The translations under genes and the position numbers were made by a program. From positions 9,175,501 to 9,239,500 of the forward strand of contig NZ_CP059997.1 of assembly GCF_018736145.1 (NCBI RefSeq): a stretch of 64,000 nucleotides of DNA, given 5' to 3'. The DNA is from Amycolatopsis sp. CA-230715 (GTDB taxonomy: Bacteria > Actinomycetota > Actinomycetes > Mycobacteriales > Pseudonocardiaceae). The notes beneath the pieces are model-generated. The model had not been told where the DNA came from and ran no database searches. It was given only the letters and a program-made list of their open reading frames with translations. This document shows positions 1-8,941 of this stretch, in pieces; position 1 is the stretch's first letter, and each line of letters opens with the position of its first letter.

Positions 1-492
1 ATGTTCGGTGACGAGCCAATGCGCCCCGAAATCGCCCTTGTCCTCCTCGTCGGCGACGAACGCGAGCACCAGATCGCGCCGCGGTTTGCGGCCGGTGCGG
101 GAGAACTCGGCGACGATGGCGAGGACCATCGCGCAGAAGTCCTTCATGTCGGTCGCGCCCCTGCCCCACAGGAACCCGTCGCGGATCTCCCCGGAGAACG
201 GCGGCACCGACCAGTCGGCCGCGTCCGCGGGGACGACGTCGAGATGCCCCTGCACGAGCAGCGCGGGCAGGGACGGGTCCTCGCCCGGCACTCGCGCGAT
301 CACGTTCGCACGCCCCGGCGCCGACTCGATGATCTTCGCCTCGACCCCCGCGTCGGCGAGCACCGTCGCGACGTACTCGGCCGCGTCGCGCTCACCTTCC
401 GAGTCGCCGTGGCCCCGGTTCGTCGTGTCGAACCGGATCAGCGCCGAACACAGCTCGACGGCGTGCTGCTCGGCCAGTACCTGCTCAGCCAT
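1..492 (-). CDS. M20 family metallopeptidase, C-terminus cut off by window edge
   Basis: Only the N-terminal 164 residues lie in the window. Seen: the M20 metal-binding signature HLDVVP (His83, Asp85), the bridging Asp at about 115 in GATDMKD, and the adjacent catalytic and metal Glu pair near 149-150 in ADEEDKG. This family hydrolyses peptides or N-acylated amino acids in the cytoplasm using two zinc or cobalt ions. The ATG at 492 overlaps the last codons of the upstream M55 peptidase gene by 8 bases, so the two are probably translationally coupled and may act in one peptide-salvage step. Substrate cannot be told from the sequence; the M20 assignment itself is secure. Confidence 0.9.
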   Translation of the reverse strand, partial: MAEQVLAEQHAVELCSALIRFDTTNRGHGDSEGERDAAEYVATVLADAGVEAKIIESAPGRANVIARVPGEDPSLPALLVQGHLDVVPADAADWSVPPFSGEIRDGFLWGRGATDMKDFCAMVLAIVAEFSRTGRKPRRDLVLAFVADEEDKGDFGAHWLVTEH

Positions 493-1312
493 ATTTCCCC
501 TGTACGGCGCCGCCGGCGATCGCGGTGACCACCTTGAACGCCTTCATCGCTTCGGTCATGTTGGGCGCGTCGAACCCGACCCTTCGCACCCCGATCTGCT
601 CGACGGTCGGGATCACCGCGGTGGCCTGGGCGAGGTGGCTCGCGTCGAACTCGACCTCGATCCGGTGCGACGCGGGGCGCGGTTCCACCTTGCCCGCCCG
701 CCGCATGCCCGCGGTCGCGGCGCCGGTCAGCAGTTCCGCGGTGCGCGCCGGTGGCAGGCAGATGGCGGCGTAGCGGCTCACGCATTCCTTCACCACCACC
801 ATTTCCGCGACCGGGGCGTAGTCACGCGCATCCTCGCACGCCTTGTCGTCACCGGTCACCACGAGCACCGGCACGCCGTACTCCGCGGCGAGCCCCGCGT
901 TGAGCCTGCCCTCGCTCGCCGGTACGTCGTCGAGCCACACACCGGTGATCTGGTTCTCCAGGTACGTGTGGGAAAGGACCCCGTCGAACCCGGCACCCGC
1001 GTGGTAGCCGAGGAACACCACACCGTCCACACCGGAATCGATGCCCTGCATCATCGACAGCGGCTTGTGCCTGCCGGTCAGCATGCGCGCACGGGCGTCG
1101 AGGTCCTCCAGCAGGAGGTTGCGCTGCGACGAGTGCGCCTCGTTGACCAGCACGTCGGTGGCGCCGGCGTCGAACAGGCCCGCGATCGTGGCGTTCACGT
1201 CCCCGGTGAACAGCCGCCGGAACCGCTGCCACTGCTCGGTACCGGGCACCACGTCGTCGGTCCAGGTGACTCCGGTCGCGCCCTCCATGTCGGCCGAGAT
1301 CATGATCCGCAT
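485..1312 (-). CDS. M55 family D-aminopeptidase (DppA-like)
   Basis: 275 aa. The M55 zinc-site residues fall almost exactly where they sit in Bacillus DppA: Asp8 and Glu10 (SADMEG), His60 (NEAHSS), His104 (GYHAGAG), the active-site His115 (LSHTYL) and Glu134. The family removes N-terminal D-amino acids, for example D-Ala from D-Ala-D-Ala peptides, as self-compartmentalised decamers. I chose the ATG at 1312 because MRIMISADMEG is the conserved N-terminus; an upstream in-frame ATG at 1399 would add 29 non-conserved residues. It is the first gene of a two-gene operon with the M20 peptidase, which suggests breakdown of cell-wall-derived peptides. The physiological substrate is inferred. Confidence 0.92.
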   Translation of the reverse strand: MRIMISADMEGATGVTWTDDVVPGTEQWQRFRRLFTGDVNATIAGLFDAGATDVLVNEAHSSQRNLLLEDLDARARMLTGRHKPLSMMQGIDSGVDGVVFLGYHAGAGFDGVLSHTYLENQITGVWLDDVPASEGRLNAGLAAEYGVPVLVVTGDDKACEDARDYAPVAEMVVVKECVSRYAAICLPPARTAELLTGAATAGMRRAGKVEPRPASHRIEVEFDASHLAQATAVIPTVEQIGVRRVGFDAPNMTEAMKAFKVVTAIAGGAVQGKYG

Positions 1313-1402
1313 GGGGCCGACCGTACTGGGTGCGGGCGGGTGCGGGTGTTTTCGCCCTGCCCGTGCCCCGGTGGGCGGTTGGTGTGTGGCATGCAGCACT
1401 TC

Positions 1403-1421
1403 TAGTTGCTACATACAACTA
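1403..1421. promoter_or_regulatory. Inverted repeat between divergent genes, possible MarR/TetR-type operator
   Basis: TAGTTG (1403-1408) and CAACTA (1416-1421) form a perfect 6-bp inverted repeat around CTACATA. It lies in a short AT-rich patch of the 192-bp gap between the divergent M55 and methyltransferase genes. The spacing resembles a MarR or TetR operator; no regulator of those types is adjacent, so the binding protein is unknown. Confidence 0.4.
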
Positions 1422-1504
1422 TTGCCCTACCTTGTAACTAAGAGTGCCGATCAAGCTACGACCAGTTCCAGCAATGGCCCGATCGGGGCAAGGGAGGCGG
1501 CGGA

Positions 1505-2395
1505 ATGACGAGCACACCGGGGGAATGGGACATCGTGACGAGTGTCGGCATCACGGCACTCGGTGTCGCGGCCGCGCGCGCGATCGAAACTCATCGAGAA
1601 GAGCCGCTCGTCAGCGATCCCTATGCCGCACGGTTCGTGCGCGCGGCGAAACCGCCGAACCCGATGCCCACCACGCCCGCCGAAGCCGCCGCGCTCGTCG
1701 ATCACGAGGGCCTGTGGGTGCTGAACTCGGCGTACATGGCGGTCCGCACGCGGTTCTTCGACGACTACTTCCGCCGCGCGACCGACGACGGCGTGCGGCA
1801 GGCCGTGATACTCGCGGCCGGGCTCGACTCGCGCGCGTTCCGGCTGGACTGGCCGCAGGGCACCGCGATCTACGAGGTCGACCAGCCGAAGGTGCTGGAG
1901 TTCAAGCAGGAGGTCCTCGACGAGCAGGGCGCCACCGCGCGAGGCACGCGCCGCACGGTTCCGGTGGACCTGCGGGACAACTGGTCGGCTGCGTTGCTGG
2001 ACGCGGGTTTCGTACCGGACGAGCCGACGGCATGGCTCGCCGAAGGACTGCTGCCGTACCTGCCGCCGGAGGCCGAGCAGCTCCTGCTCGACACGATCGA
2101 CAAGTACTCCGGACCGGGCAGCTGGCTCTCGGTCGAGCAGCCGATCGACATGGCCAGGATGCTCGACGACGCACAGGTCGGCGACGTCGCCACGCAGTGG
2201 GGGGTCGACATCCGCTCGCTCATCCACGACGACGCCCGCCCCGACGCCAAGGACACGCTGCGCTCGCTGGGCTGGGAGATCGTCGACGAGTGCGCGGCGG
2301 ACGTCGCGCGCCGGTACGGCCGGAACCTCGACGAGGAACTCGACCGGATGTTCGCGGTCAGCCGCTACGTGATCGGCAGGCGTGCGGCGCAGTAG
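1505..2395 (+). CDS. SAM-dependent methyltransferase, TIGR00027/LCMT-like family
   Basis: 296 aa. The N-terminus (EWDIVTSVGITALGVAAARA followed by EPLVSDPYAARFV) and motif I at 101-110 (VILAAGLDSR) are typical of the TIGR00027 group of putative SAM methyltransferases, which is expanded in mycobacteria and relatives and distantly resembles leucine carboxyl methyltransferases. A GGGAGG ribosome site lies just before the ATG. The stop codon is only 3 bp before the AraC-type regulator, so both are probably cotranscribed. The methyl acceptor is unknown for nearly all members of the family. Confidence 0.9.
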   Translation: MTSTPGEWDIVTSVGITALGVAAARAIETHREEPLVSDPYAARFVRAAKPPNPMPTTPAEAAALVDHEGLWVLNSAYMAVRTRFFDDYFRRATDDGVRQAVILAAGLDSRAFRLDWPQGTAIYEVDQPKVLEFKQEVLDEQGATARGTRRTVPVDLRDNWSAALLDAGFVPDEPTAWLAEGLLPYLPPEAEQLLLDTIDKYSGPGSWLSVEQPIDMARMLDDAQVGDVATQWGVDIRSLIHDDARPDAKDTLRSLGWEIVDECAADVARRYGRNLDEELDRMFAVSRYVIGRRAAQ

Positions 2396-2398
2396 CCT

Positions 2399-3187
2399 GT
2401 GCCGATGCGGGCGGTGCGCGGCGGGGACCTGTCGGGGATGTCGCTCGCGGTCCTTTCGCCGGAGTCGGGCGGGTTTCCGCGCCACAGCCACGACGAGTAC
2501 GTGCTGAGCGTGAACGTCACCGGCGTGGAGAAGGTGCGGCTCGACCGGATCACCTTCGAAGCGGGCACCGAGGACGTCACGGTCTACAACCCCGGGCAGG
2601 TGCAGTCGTGCACCACGGAGACCTCCGATGGCGCGAACTGGTCGTGCGTCAGCCTGTACCTGCACCCGGACGGCCTCCGCGAACTCACTGGCGGAGCACT
2701 CCCGGAATTCTCGAAACCCGTGGTCCGCGCGCCGGCACTCCGAGCCGCACTGCTCCGCGCCGCGCGGCGCACCGATGACGAAACCCTGCTCGCCGAAACG
2801 CTTTCGAAGCTCGTGCTGGCCCTCTTCGACGCCACGGGCGGCTCGCCACCGAAGGTGCACGCCCCGGCGGACCGGCGGATCGCCGCCGTCGCGGACCGGT
2901 TGCGCGCGGATCTCAGTTCGGCGCCCCGGCTCGGGGACCTGGCGACCGAGGCGGGGCTCTCCCGGGAGGCGTTGATCCGCGCGTTCACCCGCGCGACCGG
3001 ATCGCCGCCCTACGCGTGGCACCTGCAGGCGCGGCTCGCCGAGGGAAGGCGCATGCTGCGGGGAGGGCGGCCCGTCGCCGAGGTCGCGCACGCACTGGGA
3101 TTCGCGGACCAGGCGCATTTCCACAAGCACTTCCGTGCCGCCTACGCCACCACGCCGGGGCGGTACCGGGCGGCCACCCGGATTTAG
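2399..3187 (+). CDS. AraC family transcriptional regulator
   Basis: 262 aa. The N-terminal half carries a cupin-like ligand domain (FPRHSHDEYVLS near residue 25, then a beta-rich stretch). The C-terminal 100 residues contain the two helix-turn-helix units of the AraC family, including LATEAGLSREALIRAF and the terminal VAHALGFADQAHFHKHFR. The start is either GTG 2399 or ATG 2405; both are in frame and close to the methyltransferase stop. Domain order puts it in the class that senses a small molecule through an N-terminal cupin. It may control the methyltransferase operon or the SDR gene downstream; the target is not shown by the sequence. Confidence 0.9.
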   Translation: MPMRAVRGGDLSGMSLAVLSPESGGFPRHSHDEYVLSVNVTGVEKVRLDRITFEAGTEDVTVYNPGQVQSCTTETSDGANWSCVSLYLHPDGLRELTGGALPEFSKPVVRAPALRAALLRAARRTDDETLLAETLSKLVLALFDATGGSPPKVHAPADRRIAAVADRLRADLSSAPRLGDLATEAGLSREALIRAFTRATGSPPYAWHLQARLAEGRRMLRGGRPVAEVAHALGFADQAHFHKHFRAAYATTPGRYRAATRI

Positions 3188-3312
3188 TCCCGCACTTTCA
3201 GAATACCGGCGCCGGGGGCCGGACCGCATCGGCTCGCGGGAGGATCTTTTTCGCCCGGTTTCTTCCTATTCTGATTCCTTCGCCAGCACGGCCGGTTCGA
3301 TGCGGAGGAACA

Positions 3313-4155
3313 GTGGACGATTTCGAGGGCAAGGTCGCGGTCGTCACCGGCGCGGCGAGCGGAATCGGCAGGGGACTGGCCGAAACCTTCGTCGCGGCCG
3401 GGATGCGCGTGGTGTTGAGCGATGTCGAAGAGCCCGCGTTGCGCGCGAGCACCGCTGAATTCGCCTCGGGCGGTGCGGACGTGCACGCGGTCGTGACCGA
3501 CGTGTCCGACACCGACGCGGTCACCGCGCTCGCCGACGCCACGCTGCGGAGGTACGGCGCGGTGCACGTGGTGTGCAACAACGCCGGGGTGTACACCGGA
3601 AGCAGGCCGAGCTGGACGAGCACGCTCGACGACTGGTCGTGGATCCTCGGCGTGAACCTGATGGGCGTGGTGCACGGCATCCGCAGCTTCCTGCCGATCA
3701 TGATCGAGCAGGGCGGCGAAGCGCATCTCGTCAACACGGCCTCGCTCGCCGGATTCATCACCGGCGGTTCGTTGTACGGGGTGACGAAATCCGCGGTCGT
3801 CGCGTTATCGGAAACGGTGCACCTCGAACTCGTCGCCGGCGGATACGAACCGCGGATTTCGGTGCTCTGCCCCGGTGTGGTCGATTCGAACATCTTCGAC
3901 TCCGAGCGCAACCGGCCCGCGCGATTCGCCGATGCCGGACCGGCACCGGGCGGATGGTCGAAGGAGGCGGCCCGCGACAGTTTCCGGCAGGGCCTGTCCC
4001 CGCGATCGGTCGGGGAGCAGACCCTGCGGGCGATCCGCGAACAGCGGTTCCACATCTTCACCCGCCCGGAATACCCGCCGCACGCCGAGCACATCCGGCA
4101 CCGGACGGCCCAGATCCTCAACGAGGAGAACCCGACGCGGCTGCCGTTCGCCTGA
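3313..4155 (+). CDS. Short-chain dehydrogenase/reductase
   Basis: 280 aa. Classical SDR features: cofactor loop TGAASGIG near residue 14, NNAG near 90, catalytic Ser-Tyr-Lys around SLAGFITGGSLYGVTK. The first acidic residue after strand beta-2 (LSDVEE) favours NAD(H) over NADP(H). The reading frame is open far upstream, but GTG 3313 follows a good GCGGAGGA ribosome site and gives the normal SDR N-terminus (VDDFEGKVAVVTG). The C-terminal 60 residues include an HIFTRPEYPPHAEHIRHR segment found in the group annotated as SDR family NAD(P)-dependent oxidoreductases. Substrate unknown. Confidence 0.92.
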   Translation: MDDFEGKVAVVTGAASGIGRGLAETFVAAGMRVVLSDVEEPALRASTAEFASGGADVHAVVTDVSDTDAVTALADATLRRYGAVHVVCNNAGVYTGSRPSWTSTLDDWSWILGVNLMGVVHGIRSFLPIMIEQGGEAHLVNTASLAGFITGGSLYGVTKSAVVALSETVHLELVAGGYEPRISVLCPGVVDSNIFDSERNRPARFADAGPAPGGWSKEAARDSFRQGLSPRSVGEQTLRAIREQRFHIFTRPEYPPHAEHIRHRTAQILNEENPTRLPFA

Positions 4156-4206
4156 CCGTCAACATCCGACAAGACGGCAGGGCGGGCCGGCGCGCACGAT
4201 CGGCAC

Positions 4207-4821
4207 ATGATCGGAGTGTTCTTCCTGGCCGCGGGCTTGGGACTGCTGTTCAACGCGGCGCCGGGCGCGGTCTTCACCGAGTCGCTGCGCCGCGGTCTGC
4301 GGGGCGGGTTCCGCCCGGCGCTGGCCGTCCAGGTCGGTTCGCTCGTCGGCGACGCGGCGTGGGCCGTGCTCGGGCTCGCGGGGATCGGTGCCCTGTTCGC
4401 GGTGCCCGCGCTCCGCGTGCCGTTGACCGTCGGCGGGTGCCTGCTGCTCTGCTGGCTCGGCGTGCGCGGACTGCGCGATGCGATCCGTCCGGCACCTGCC
4501 GCGGACCGCGAAACAGCGCCGGGACGCAGCGCCTGGTACGCGGGGGCGGGCATGTCGCTGGGCAACCCGCTCAACGTCGTCTACTGGTCGGGGACGGCGA
4601 GCGCGGTCAACGGGGCGCTCGGCGGCGACGCCGGGTTCACCGGGCTCGCGGTGTTCTTCGCCGGCTTCATGATTTCGTCGCTGGCGTGGTGTTTCGTGTG
4701 CGCGGGTGCGATCGCGCTCGCGCACCGCGCGCTGCCGCCGCTCGCGGTCCGGGCGGTCGAGGGCCTGTGCGGCGCCGCGCTGCTGTGCCTGGCCGCGATC
4801 GCGTTCGCCGGGCTCGGGTGA
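4207..4821 (+). CDS. LysE/RhtB family amino acid exporter-like membrane protein
   Basis: 204 aa, almost entirely hydrophobic, with about six predicted membrane segments. The opening (FFLAAGLGLLFNAAPGAVFTESLRRGL) and the later GMSLGNPLNVVYWSG are the conserved LysE-family loops; in characterised members these lie in the membrane core and export basic or neutral amino acids. It starts 51 bp after the SDR stop. Nothing in the sequence identifies the exported compound. It is followed by 328 bp without a gene. Confidence 0.85.
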   Translation: MIGVFFLAAGLGLLFNAAPGAVFTESLRRGLRGGFRPALAVQVGSLVGDAAWAVLGLAGIGALFAVPALRVPLTVGGCLLLCWLGVRGLRDAIRPAPAADRETAPGRSAWYAGAGMSLGNPLNVVYWSGTASAVNGALGGDAGFTGLAVFFAGFMISSLAWCFVCAGAIALAHRALPPLAVRAVEGLCGAALLCLAAIAFAGLG

Positions 4822-4822
4822 C

Positions 4823-4834
4823 TCCACAGTGGAC
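4823..4834. repeat. Dispersed 12-mer TCCACAGTGGAC, intergenic copy
   Basis: A perfect 12-bp palindrome, the first base after the stop codon of the LysE gene being skipped by one. Same family as the copies near 22.6, 25.1, 28.2, 50.0 and 60.4 kb. Confidence 0.7.
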
Positions 4835-4973
4835 TGGGGCGCGACACGCCGGTGACGTATCGATTGCGCATCGGTGAACCAGCACGGACGGGCCGGGAAA
4901 ATCGGCCGATCGGGCGGTCAGTGCCGCCCTCGAGGGCGTGGCGAGCGCAGCACCTTGTGACACGTCGCTACGC

Positions 4974-4983
4974 GGTCTAGACC
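4974..4983. promoter_or_regulatory. GGTCTAGACC palindrome, GntR/HutC (DasR-like) operator candidate, upstream of ABC operon
   Basis: The 328-bp gap 4822-5149 holds this perfect 10-bp palindrome. It matches the core of HutC-subfamily GntR operators, including the DasR site. It is flanked by two direct copies of TGTGACACG (4956-4964 and 4987-4995). The rest of the gap contains an AT-richer stretch (about 5035-5075) that probably carries the promoter; no further gene is evident. Confidence 0.45.
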
Positions 4984-5149
4984 AAGTGTGACACGAGACA
5001 ACGGCGAGACAACGATCGGGTACTCACCGGGGCAGACATATATTGCGCGGTTCCACGCGTATGTGGTTACTTTTGCGCCTTGGGGTCAGACCTTCGCGTG
5101 CCGGGACTTCCCGGCGGCGGGGGCCAAAACACTGATTGAGGTGGTCGTG

Positions 5150-6958
5150 GTGTTGTTGAGCAGGAGAACCGGCCGGGTGACCGCCGCGCTCCTCGGCGCG
5201 GTGCTGGTGGTCGCGGGCCCGTTCGCGGTACCGGCGGCGCAGGCGCAGCAGGAGGGCAAGACGCTGCGCGTGGCGCTCGTGCAGGAGATCGACCACCTCA
5301 ACCCGTTCACCGCCGGTTTCGCGTCCAGTTCGATGATCGGCCGGATGAACTACGAGTTCCTCACGCTGCCCTCGGCCGAGGACGCTACGCCGACCGGAGG
5401 CGTCTCCGACAAGTGGAGCACCTCGGAGGACAAGCTGACCTGGACCTTCCACATCCGGGACGGCATGAAGTGGTCCGACGGGAAACCGGTGACCGCGAAG
5501 GACGCCGCGTACACCTTCAAGCGGATCATGACCGACAAGAAGGCGCAGGAAGCGAACGGCAACTACGTCGAGGGCTTCGTGGACGTGACCGCGCCCGACG
5601 ACTCCACGCTGATCATCAAGACGAAGGCGCCGCGCGCCAGCATGACCGCGCTCGACGTGCCGATCGTGCCGGAGCACATCTGGTCCGGCGTCTCCGACAT
5701 GGCCGACCCGAAGACCGACACCCCGGCCGTGGTCGGCGTCGGCGACGGCCCGTTCCTGATCACCGAGTACCGGCCGAACGAGGTCGTGAAGCTCAAGGCG
5801 AACCCGGACTACTGGCGCGGCAAGCCCAAGTTCGACGAGCTGCAGTTCGTGGCCTACAAGAATTCCGAGGCCGCGGTGAGCGCGCTCAAGAACGGCGAGG
5901 TCGACTTCGTCAACCGGCTCACCCCGACCCAGTTCGACGCGCTGCAGGGCCAGTCGAACATCGCCACCAACAAGGCTTCCGGCCGGCGCTACCTCGACCT
6001 GCTGATGAACCCCGGCGCGCAGGACGCCGCCCGCCAGCCCATCGGTGACGGCAACCCCGCGCTCAAGGACGTCCGGCTGCGCAAGGCGATCGCGACCGCG
6101 ATCAACCCCAAGGAACTCGTCGACAAGGTCCTCGGCGGGTACGGCGAAGTGGCCGGTGGCCTGATCCCGTCGATGTACTCGGCGTACCACTACCAGCCCG
6201 ATTCGGCGAAGGCGTACAAGTTCGACATCGCCGACGCGAACCGCCAGCTCGACGCGGCGGGTTACCAGCGCGGTGCCGACGGGACCCGCACGTCCCCGGA
6301 CGGCAAGCCGCTGAACTTCCGCCTCACCGCGCGTTCCAGCGAAGACTTCCCGCAGCGCACGTCGGAGTACCTCGTCGGGTGGCTCAAGCAGGTCGGCATC
6401 AACCTCGAGAAGCGGCTGGTGTCCGACGCCGAGGTCGACGAGCAGACCTCGTCCGGCAACTACGACCTCGCGCTGTCGAGCTACAACACCAACCCGGACC
6501 CCGACTACACGCTGGCGAAGCAGAGCTGCGGCAACCTGCCGTCCACGCCGGGCAGCGGCAGCACGGCCTCGTTCTTCTGCGACCCGCAGTTCGACCAGGC
6601 GTACCAGGCGGAGGCGGCGGAAACCGACCAGGCGAAGCGGTCCGAGTACACCCGGCAGGCGCAGGCCCGCTACTACGACCAGGCGCCCAGTTTCGTGCTC
6701 GCCTACCAGAACGTGCTCGAGGCGTACCGGTCCGACAAGTTCACGAACTTCGTGAAGCAGCCGGTCACCAGCGGCCCGATCATGGAGCAGACCGGGTACT
6801 GGGGCTTCTACGGCGCGACACCCGTCGGCTCGTCCGGCGGCTCCGGCGGCGGCAGCACCGGGCTGTGGATCGGGATCGGCGTCGTCGTGCTCGTGGTGCT
6901 CGTCGGCGGTGGCACCTTCCTCGCCAAGCGCGGCAAGTCCGTCGACGACCGCGAATAG
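5150..6958 (+). CDS. ABC transporter substrate-binding protein, family 5, with C-terminal membrane anchor
   Basis: About 602 aa. It resembles DppA/OppA-type binding proteins: LRVALVQEIDHLNPF at the mature N-terminus, then WTFHIRDGMKWSDGKPVTAKD, the family 5 signature region. A secretion signal ends near VPAAQAQQEG and has no lipobox cysteine. Instead the C-terminus has a Gly/Ser linker (GSSGGSGGGSTG), a 20-residue hydrophobic helix and a charged tail (KRGKSVDDRE), so the protein is probably tethered by its C-terminus. GTG codons at 5141, 5147 and 5150 are all possible starts; no ATG fits. It is the first gene of the importer operon. Peptides are the likely ligands, but other ligands occur in the family. 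Confidence 0.9.
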   Translation: MLLSRRTGRVTAALLGAVLVVAGPFAVPAAQAQQEGKTLRVALVQEIDHLNPFTAGFASSSMIGRMNYEFLTLPSAEDATPTGGVSDKWSTSEDKLTWTFHIRDGMKWSDGKPVTAKDAAYTFKRIMTDKKAQEANGNYVEGFVDVTAPDDSTLIIKTKAPRASMTALDVPIVPEHIWSGVSDMADPKTDTPAVVGVGDGPFLITEYRPNEVVKLKANPDYWRGKPKFDELQFVAYKNSEAAVSALKNGEVDFVNRLTPTQFDALQGQSNIATNKASGRRYLDLLMNPGAQDAARQPIGDGNPALKDVRLRKAIATAINPKELVDKVLGGYGEVAGGLIPSMYSAYHYQPDSAKAYKFDIADANRQLDAAGYQRGADGTRTSPDGKPLNFRLTARSSEDFPQRTSEYLVGWLKQVGINLEKRLVSDAEVDEQTSSGNYDLALSSYNTNPDPDYTLAKQSCGNLPSTPGSGSTASFFCDPQFDQAYQAEAAETDQAKRSEYTRQAQARYYDQAPSFVLAYQNVLEAYRSDKFTNFVKQPVTSGPIMEQTGYWGFYGATPVGSSGGSGGGSTGLWIGIGVVVLVVLVGGGTFLAKRGKSVDDRE

Positions 6959-6980
6959 CCACGGACGCAGGAGAAGCACG

Positions 6981-8003
6981 ATTTCCACGACATTCGACCA
7001 GCCACAGGCCCTCATCGATCCCGATGAGCACCGCGGTGGCACCGGAACCGTCCGGTTCGTAGTGCGGAAGGTGCTCGAAGGCCTCGTCAGCCTGGTGCTG
7101 GTGGTGGTGCTCGGGTTCCTGCTGTTCCGGCTGATCCCCGGCGACCCGATCGCGTCGCTGACCAGGGACCGGCCGACCAGCCCGGAGCAGATCGCCGAGA
7201 TGCGCCGCCAGCTCGGCGTGGACAACCCGATGTGGCGGCAGTTCCTCGACTACGTCGGGGGGCTGCTGCACGGCGACTTCGGGTTGTCCACGACGTTCCG
7301 CCGCCCGGTCGGCGAAATGATCGCCGAGCGCGTCGGGCCGACGCTGTTGCTGGTGGGAACCGCGACGGTGCTCGCGGTGATCATCGGGCTGTGGCTCGGC
7401 GTCCGCGCCGCGTGGCGCCACAACAGCGCGTTCGACCGCGCGCACACCGGGATCGCGTTGACGCTGTGGTCGGTGCCGCAGTTCTGGCTCGGCCTCGTGC
7501 TGCTGATCGCGACGCAGGGCCTGTTCCCGAGCGCGGGGATGCGCTCGCCGGACATCCCGGACGGGTTCTTCCCGCAGGCGCTCGACGTCGCGCACCATCT
7601 CGCGCTGCCGTGCGTGACCCTGCTGCTGGTGATCTACGCGCAGTACATGCTGGTGATGCGCTCGTCCCTGCTCGGCGAGATGGGCGCGGACTACCTCACC
7701 ACCGCGCGGGCCAAGGGACTGCGCGACGACCTCGTCCGCAAGCGCCACGCGGTGCCGAACGCGCTGCTGCCGACGGTGACGCTGGTGTTCCTGCAGTTCG
7801 GCATGGTGGTCTCCGGCACGGTCACCGTGGAGACGGTGTTCACCTGGCCGGGGCTCGGCCAGCTCCTCGCGCTCGCGCTGCGCGGACCGGACCTGCCGTT
7901 GCTGCAGGGCCTGTTCGTGGTGTTCGCGGGCTCGGTGATCGTGATGAACATGCTCGCGGAACTGCTCTACCGCGTGCTCGACCCGAGGGTGCGTGCCCAG
8001 TGA
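6981..8003 (+). CDS. ABC transporter permease, DppB/OppB type
   Basis: About 340 aa with six membrane helices and the permease EAA-type loop near MGADYLTTARAKGLRD. The start is uncertain. The body begins VRKVLEGLVSL at GTG 7062, but that codon has no ribosome site. In contrast ATT at 6981 lies 7 bp after an AGGAG and opens a plausible N-terminus, STTFDQPQ. The only other in-frame start, GTG 6909, would overlap the binding-protein gene by 50 bp. The stop overlaps the next gene's GTG (GTGA), so the two permeases are coupled. It forms the inner-membrane channel with the following permease. Confidence 0.88.
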   Translation: MSTTFDQPQALIDPDEHRGGTGTVRFVVRKVLEGLVSLVLVVVLGFLLFRLIPGDPIASLTRDRPTSPEQIAEMRRQLGVDNPMWRQFLDYVGGLLHGDFGLSTTFRRPVGEMIAERVGPTLLLVGTATVLAVIIGLWLGVRAAWRHNSAFDRAHTGIALTLWSVPQFWLGLVLLIATQGLFPSAGMRSPDIPDGFFPQALDVAHHLALPCVTLLLVIYAQYMLVMRSSLLGEMGADYLTTARAKGLRDDLVRKRHAVPNALLPTVTLVFLQFGMVVSGTVTVETVFTWPGLGQLLALALRGPDLPLLQGLFVVFAGSVIVMNMLAELLYRVLDPRVRAQ

Positions 8004-8941
8004 CCGAACCGGATCAGGCGCCGCCGAAGGACGGCGCGGACGGAAAAACGAGCGCTCGCGCGATGGCCAGGCAGCGGCGCCGGGCGTCGATCGTGGCGAT
8101 GTGGCGCGAGTTCGCGTCGAACCGCGGCGGGCTCTTCGGGCTGTGCCTGCTGGCCCTGATCGTGCTGCTGGCGTTGCTCGCGCCGGTGCTCAGCGACGAA
8201 ACCGGACTCGACGTCACGCAGGCCTCCGGCCGGGCGTTGCAGCCGCCGTCGGGGGACTACCTGCTCGGCACCGACGCCGACGGCCGTTCGGTGCTGCTGC
8301 TGACCTACTGGGGCGCGCGGGTGTCGCTGCTGGTCGGCTTCAGCGCGACGATCCTGTCGGTGCTCATCGGTACCGTCGTCGGCATCGCGGCCGCGCACTT
8401 CGGCCGCTGGGTTTCCGCGCTGCTGCTGCGGTTCACCGACTTCTTCCTCGTGCTGCCCTCGCTCGTGCTGGCGATCGCGTTGTCGAGCGTGCTGCCGCAC
8501 GGCGTCCCGACGATCATCGTCGCCATCGGCCTCACGTCGTGGCCCACCACGGCCAGGCTGGTGCGCGCGCAGACGATGACCATCGAAAGCAGGCCGTACA
8601 TCGAGCGGTCGAAGGCGCTCGGCGGCGGGCACCTGCACGTCATCGGCAAGCACGTGCTGCCGGGCGTGATGCCGCTCGTACTGGCCAACACCACGCTCGT
8701 GGTCGGCAGCTCGATCATCGCGGAGTCCACGCTGTCCTTCCTCGGCCTCGGCGACCCGTCGCTGGCGTCGTGGGGCCAGATGCTCGAACGCGCGCTCAGC
8801 GTCGGCGCGGCGACCAGCGGCGCGTGGTGGTACCTGCTGCCGCCCGGCCTGGCGATCGTCGTCGTGGTGCTCTGCTTCACGCTCGTCGGCAGGGCACTGG
8901 AGACGGTGCTCGACCCGCGTCTGAAAGGGGTCCGTTCGTGA
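8000..8941 (+). CDS. ABC transporter permease, DppC/OppC type
   Basis: 313 aa. Has a hydrophilic N-terminal tail, a first membrane helix at about 45-65 (GLCLLALIVLLALLAPVLS), the DppC-type segment LGTDADGRSVL and the ATPase-contact loop YIERSKALGGGHLHVIGKHVLPG. GTG 8000 overlaps the stop of the first permease, and its own stop overlaps the GTG of the ATPase gene, giving a strictly coupled set. It is the second half of the membrane channel for the family 5 binding protein. Confidence 0.92.
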   Translation: MTEPDQAPPKDGADGKTSARAMARQRRRASIVAMWREFASNRGGLFGLCLLALIVLLALLAPVLSDETGLDVTQASGRALQPPSGDYLLGTDADGRSVLLLTYWGARVSLLVGFSATILSVLIGTVVGIAAAHFGRWVSALLLRFTDFFLVLPSLVLAIALSSVLPHGVPTIIVAIGLTSWPTTARLVRAQTMTIESRPYIERSKALGGGHLHVIGKHVLPGVMPLVLANTTLVVGSSIIAESTLSFLGLGDPSLASWGQMLERALSVGAATSGAWWYLLPPGLAIVVVVLCFTLVGRALETVLDPRLKGVRS

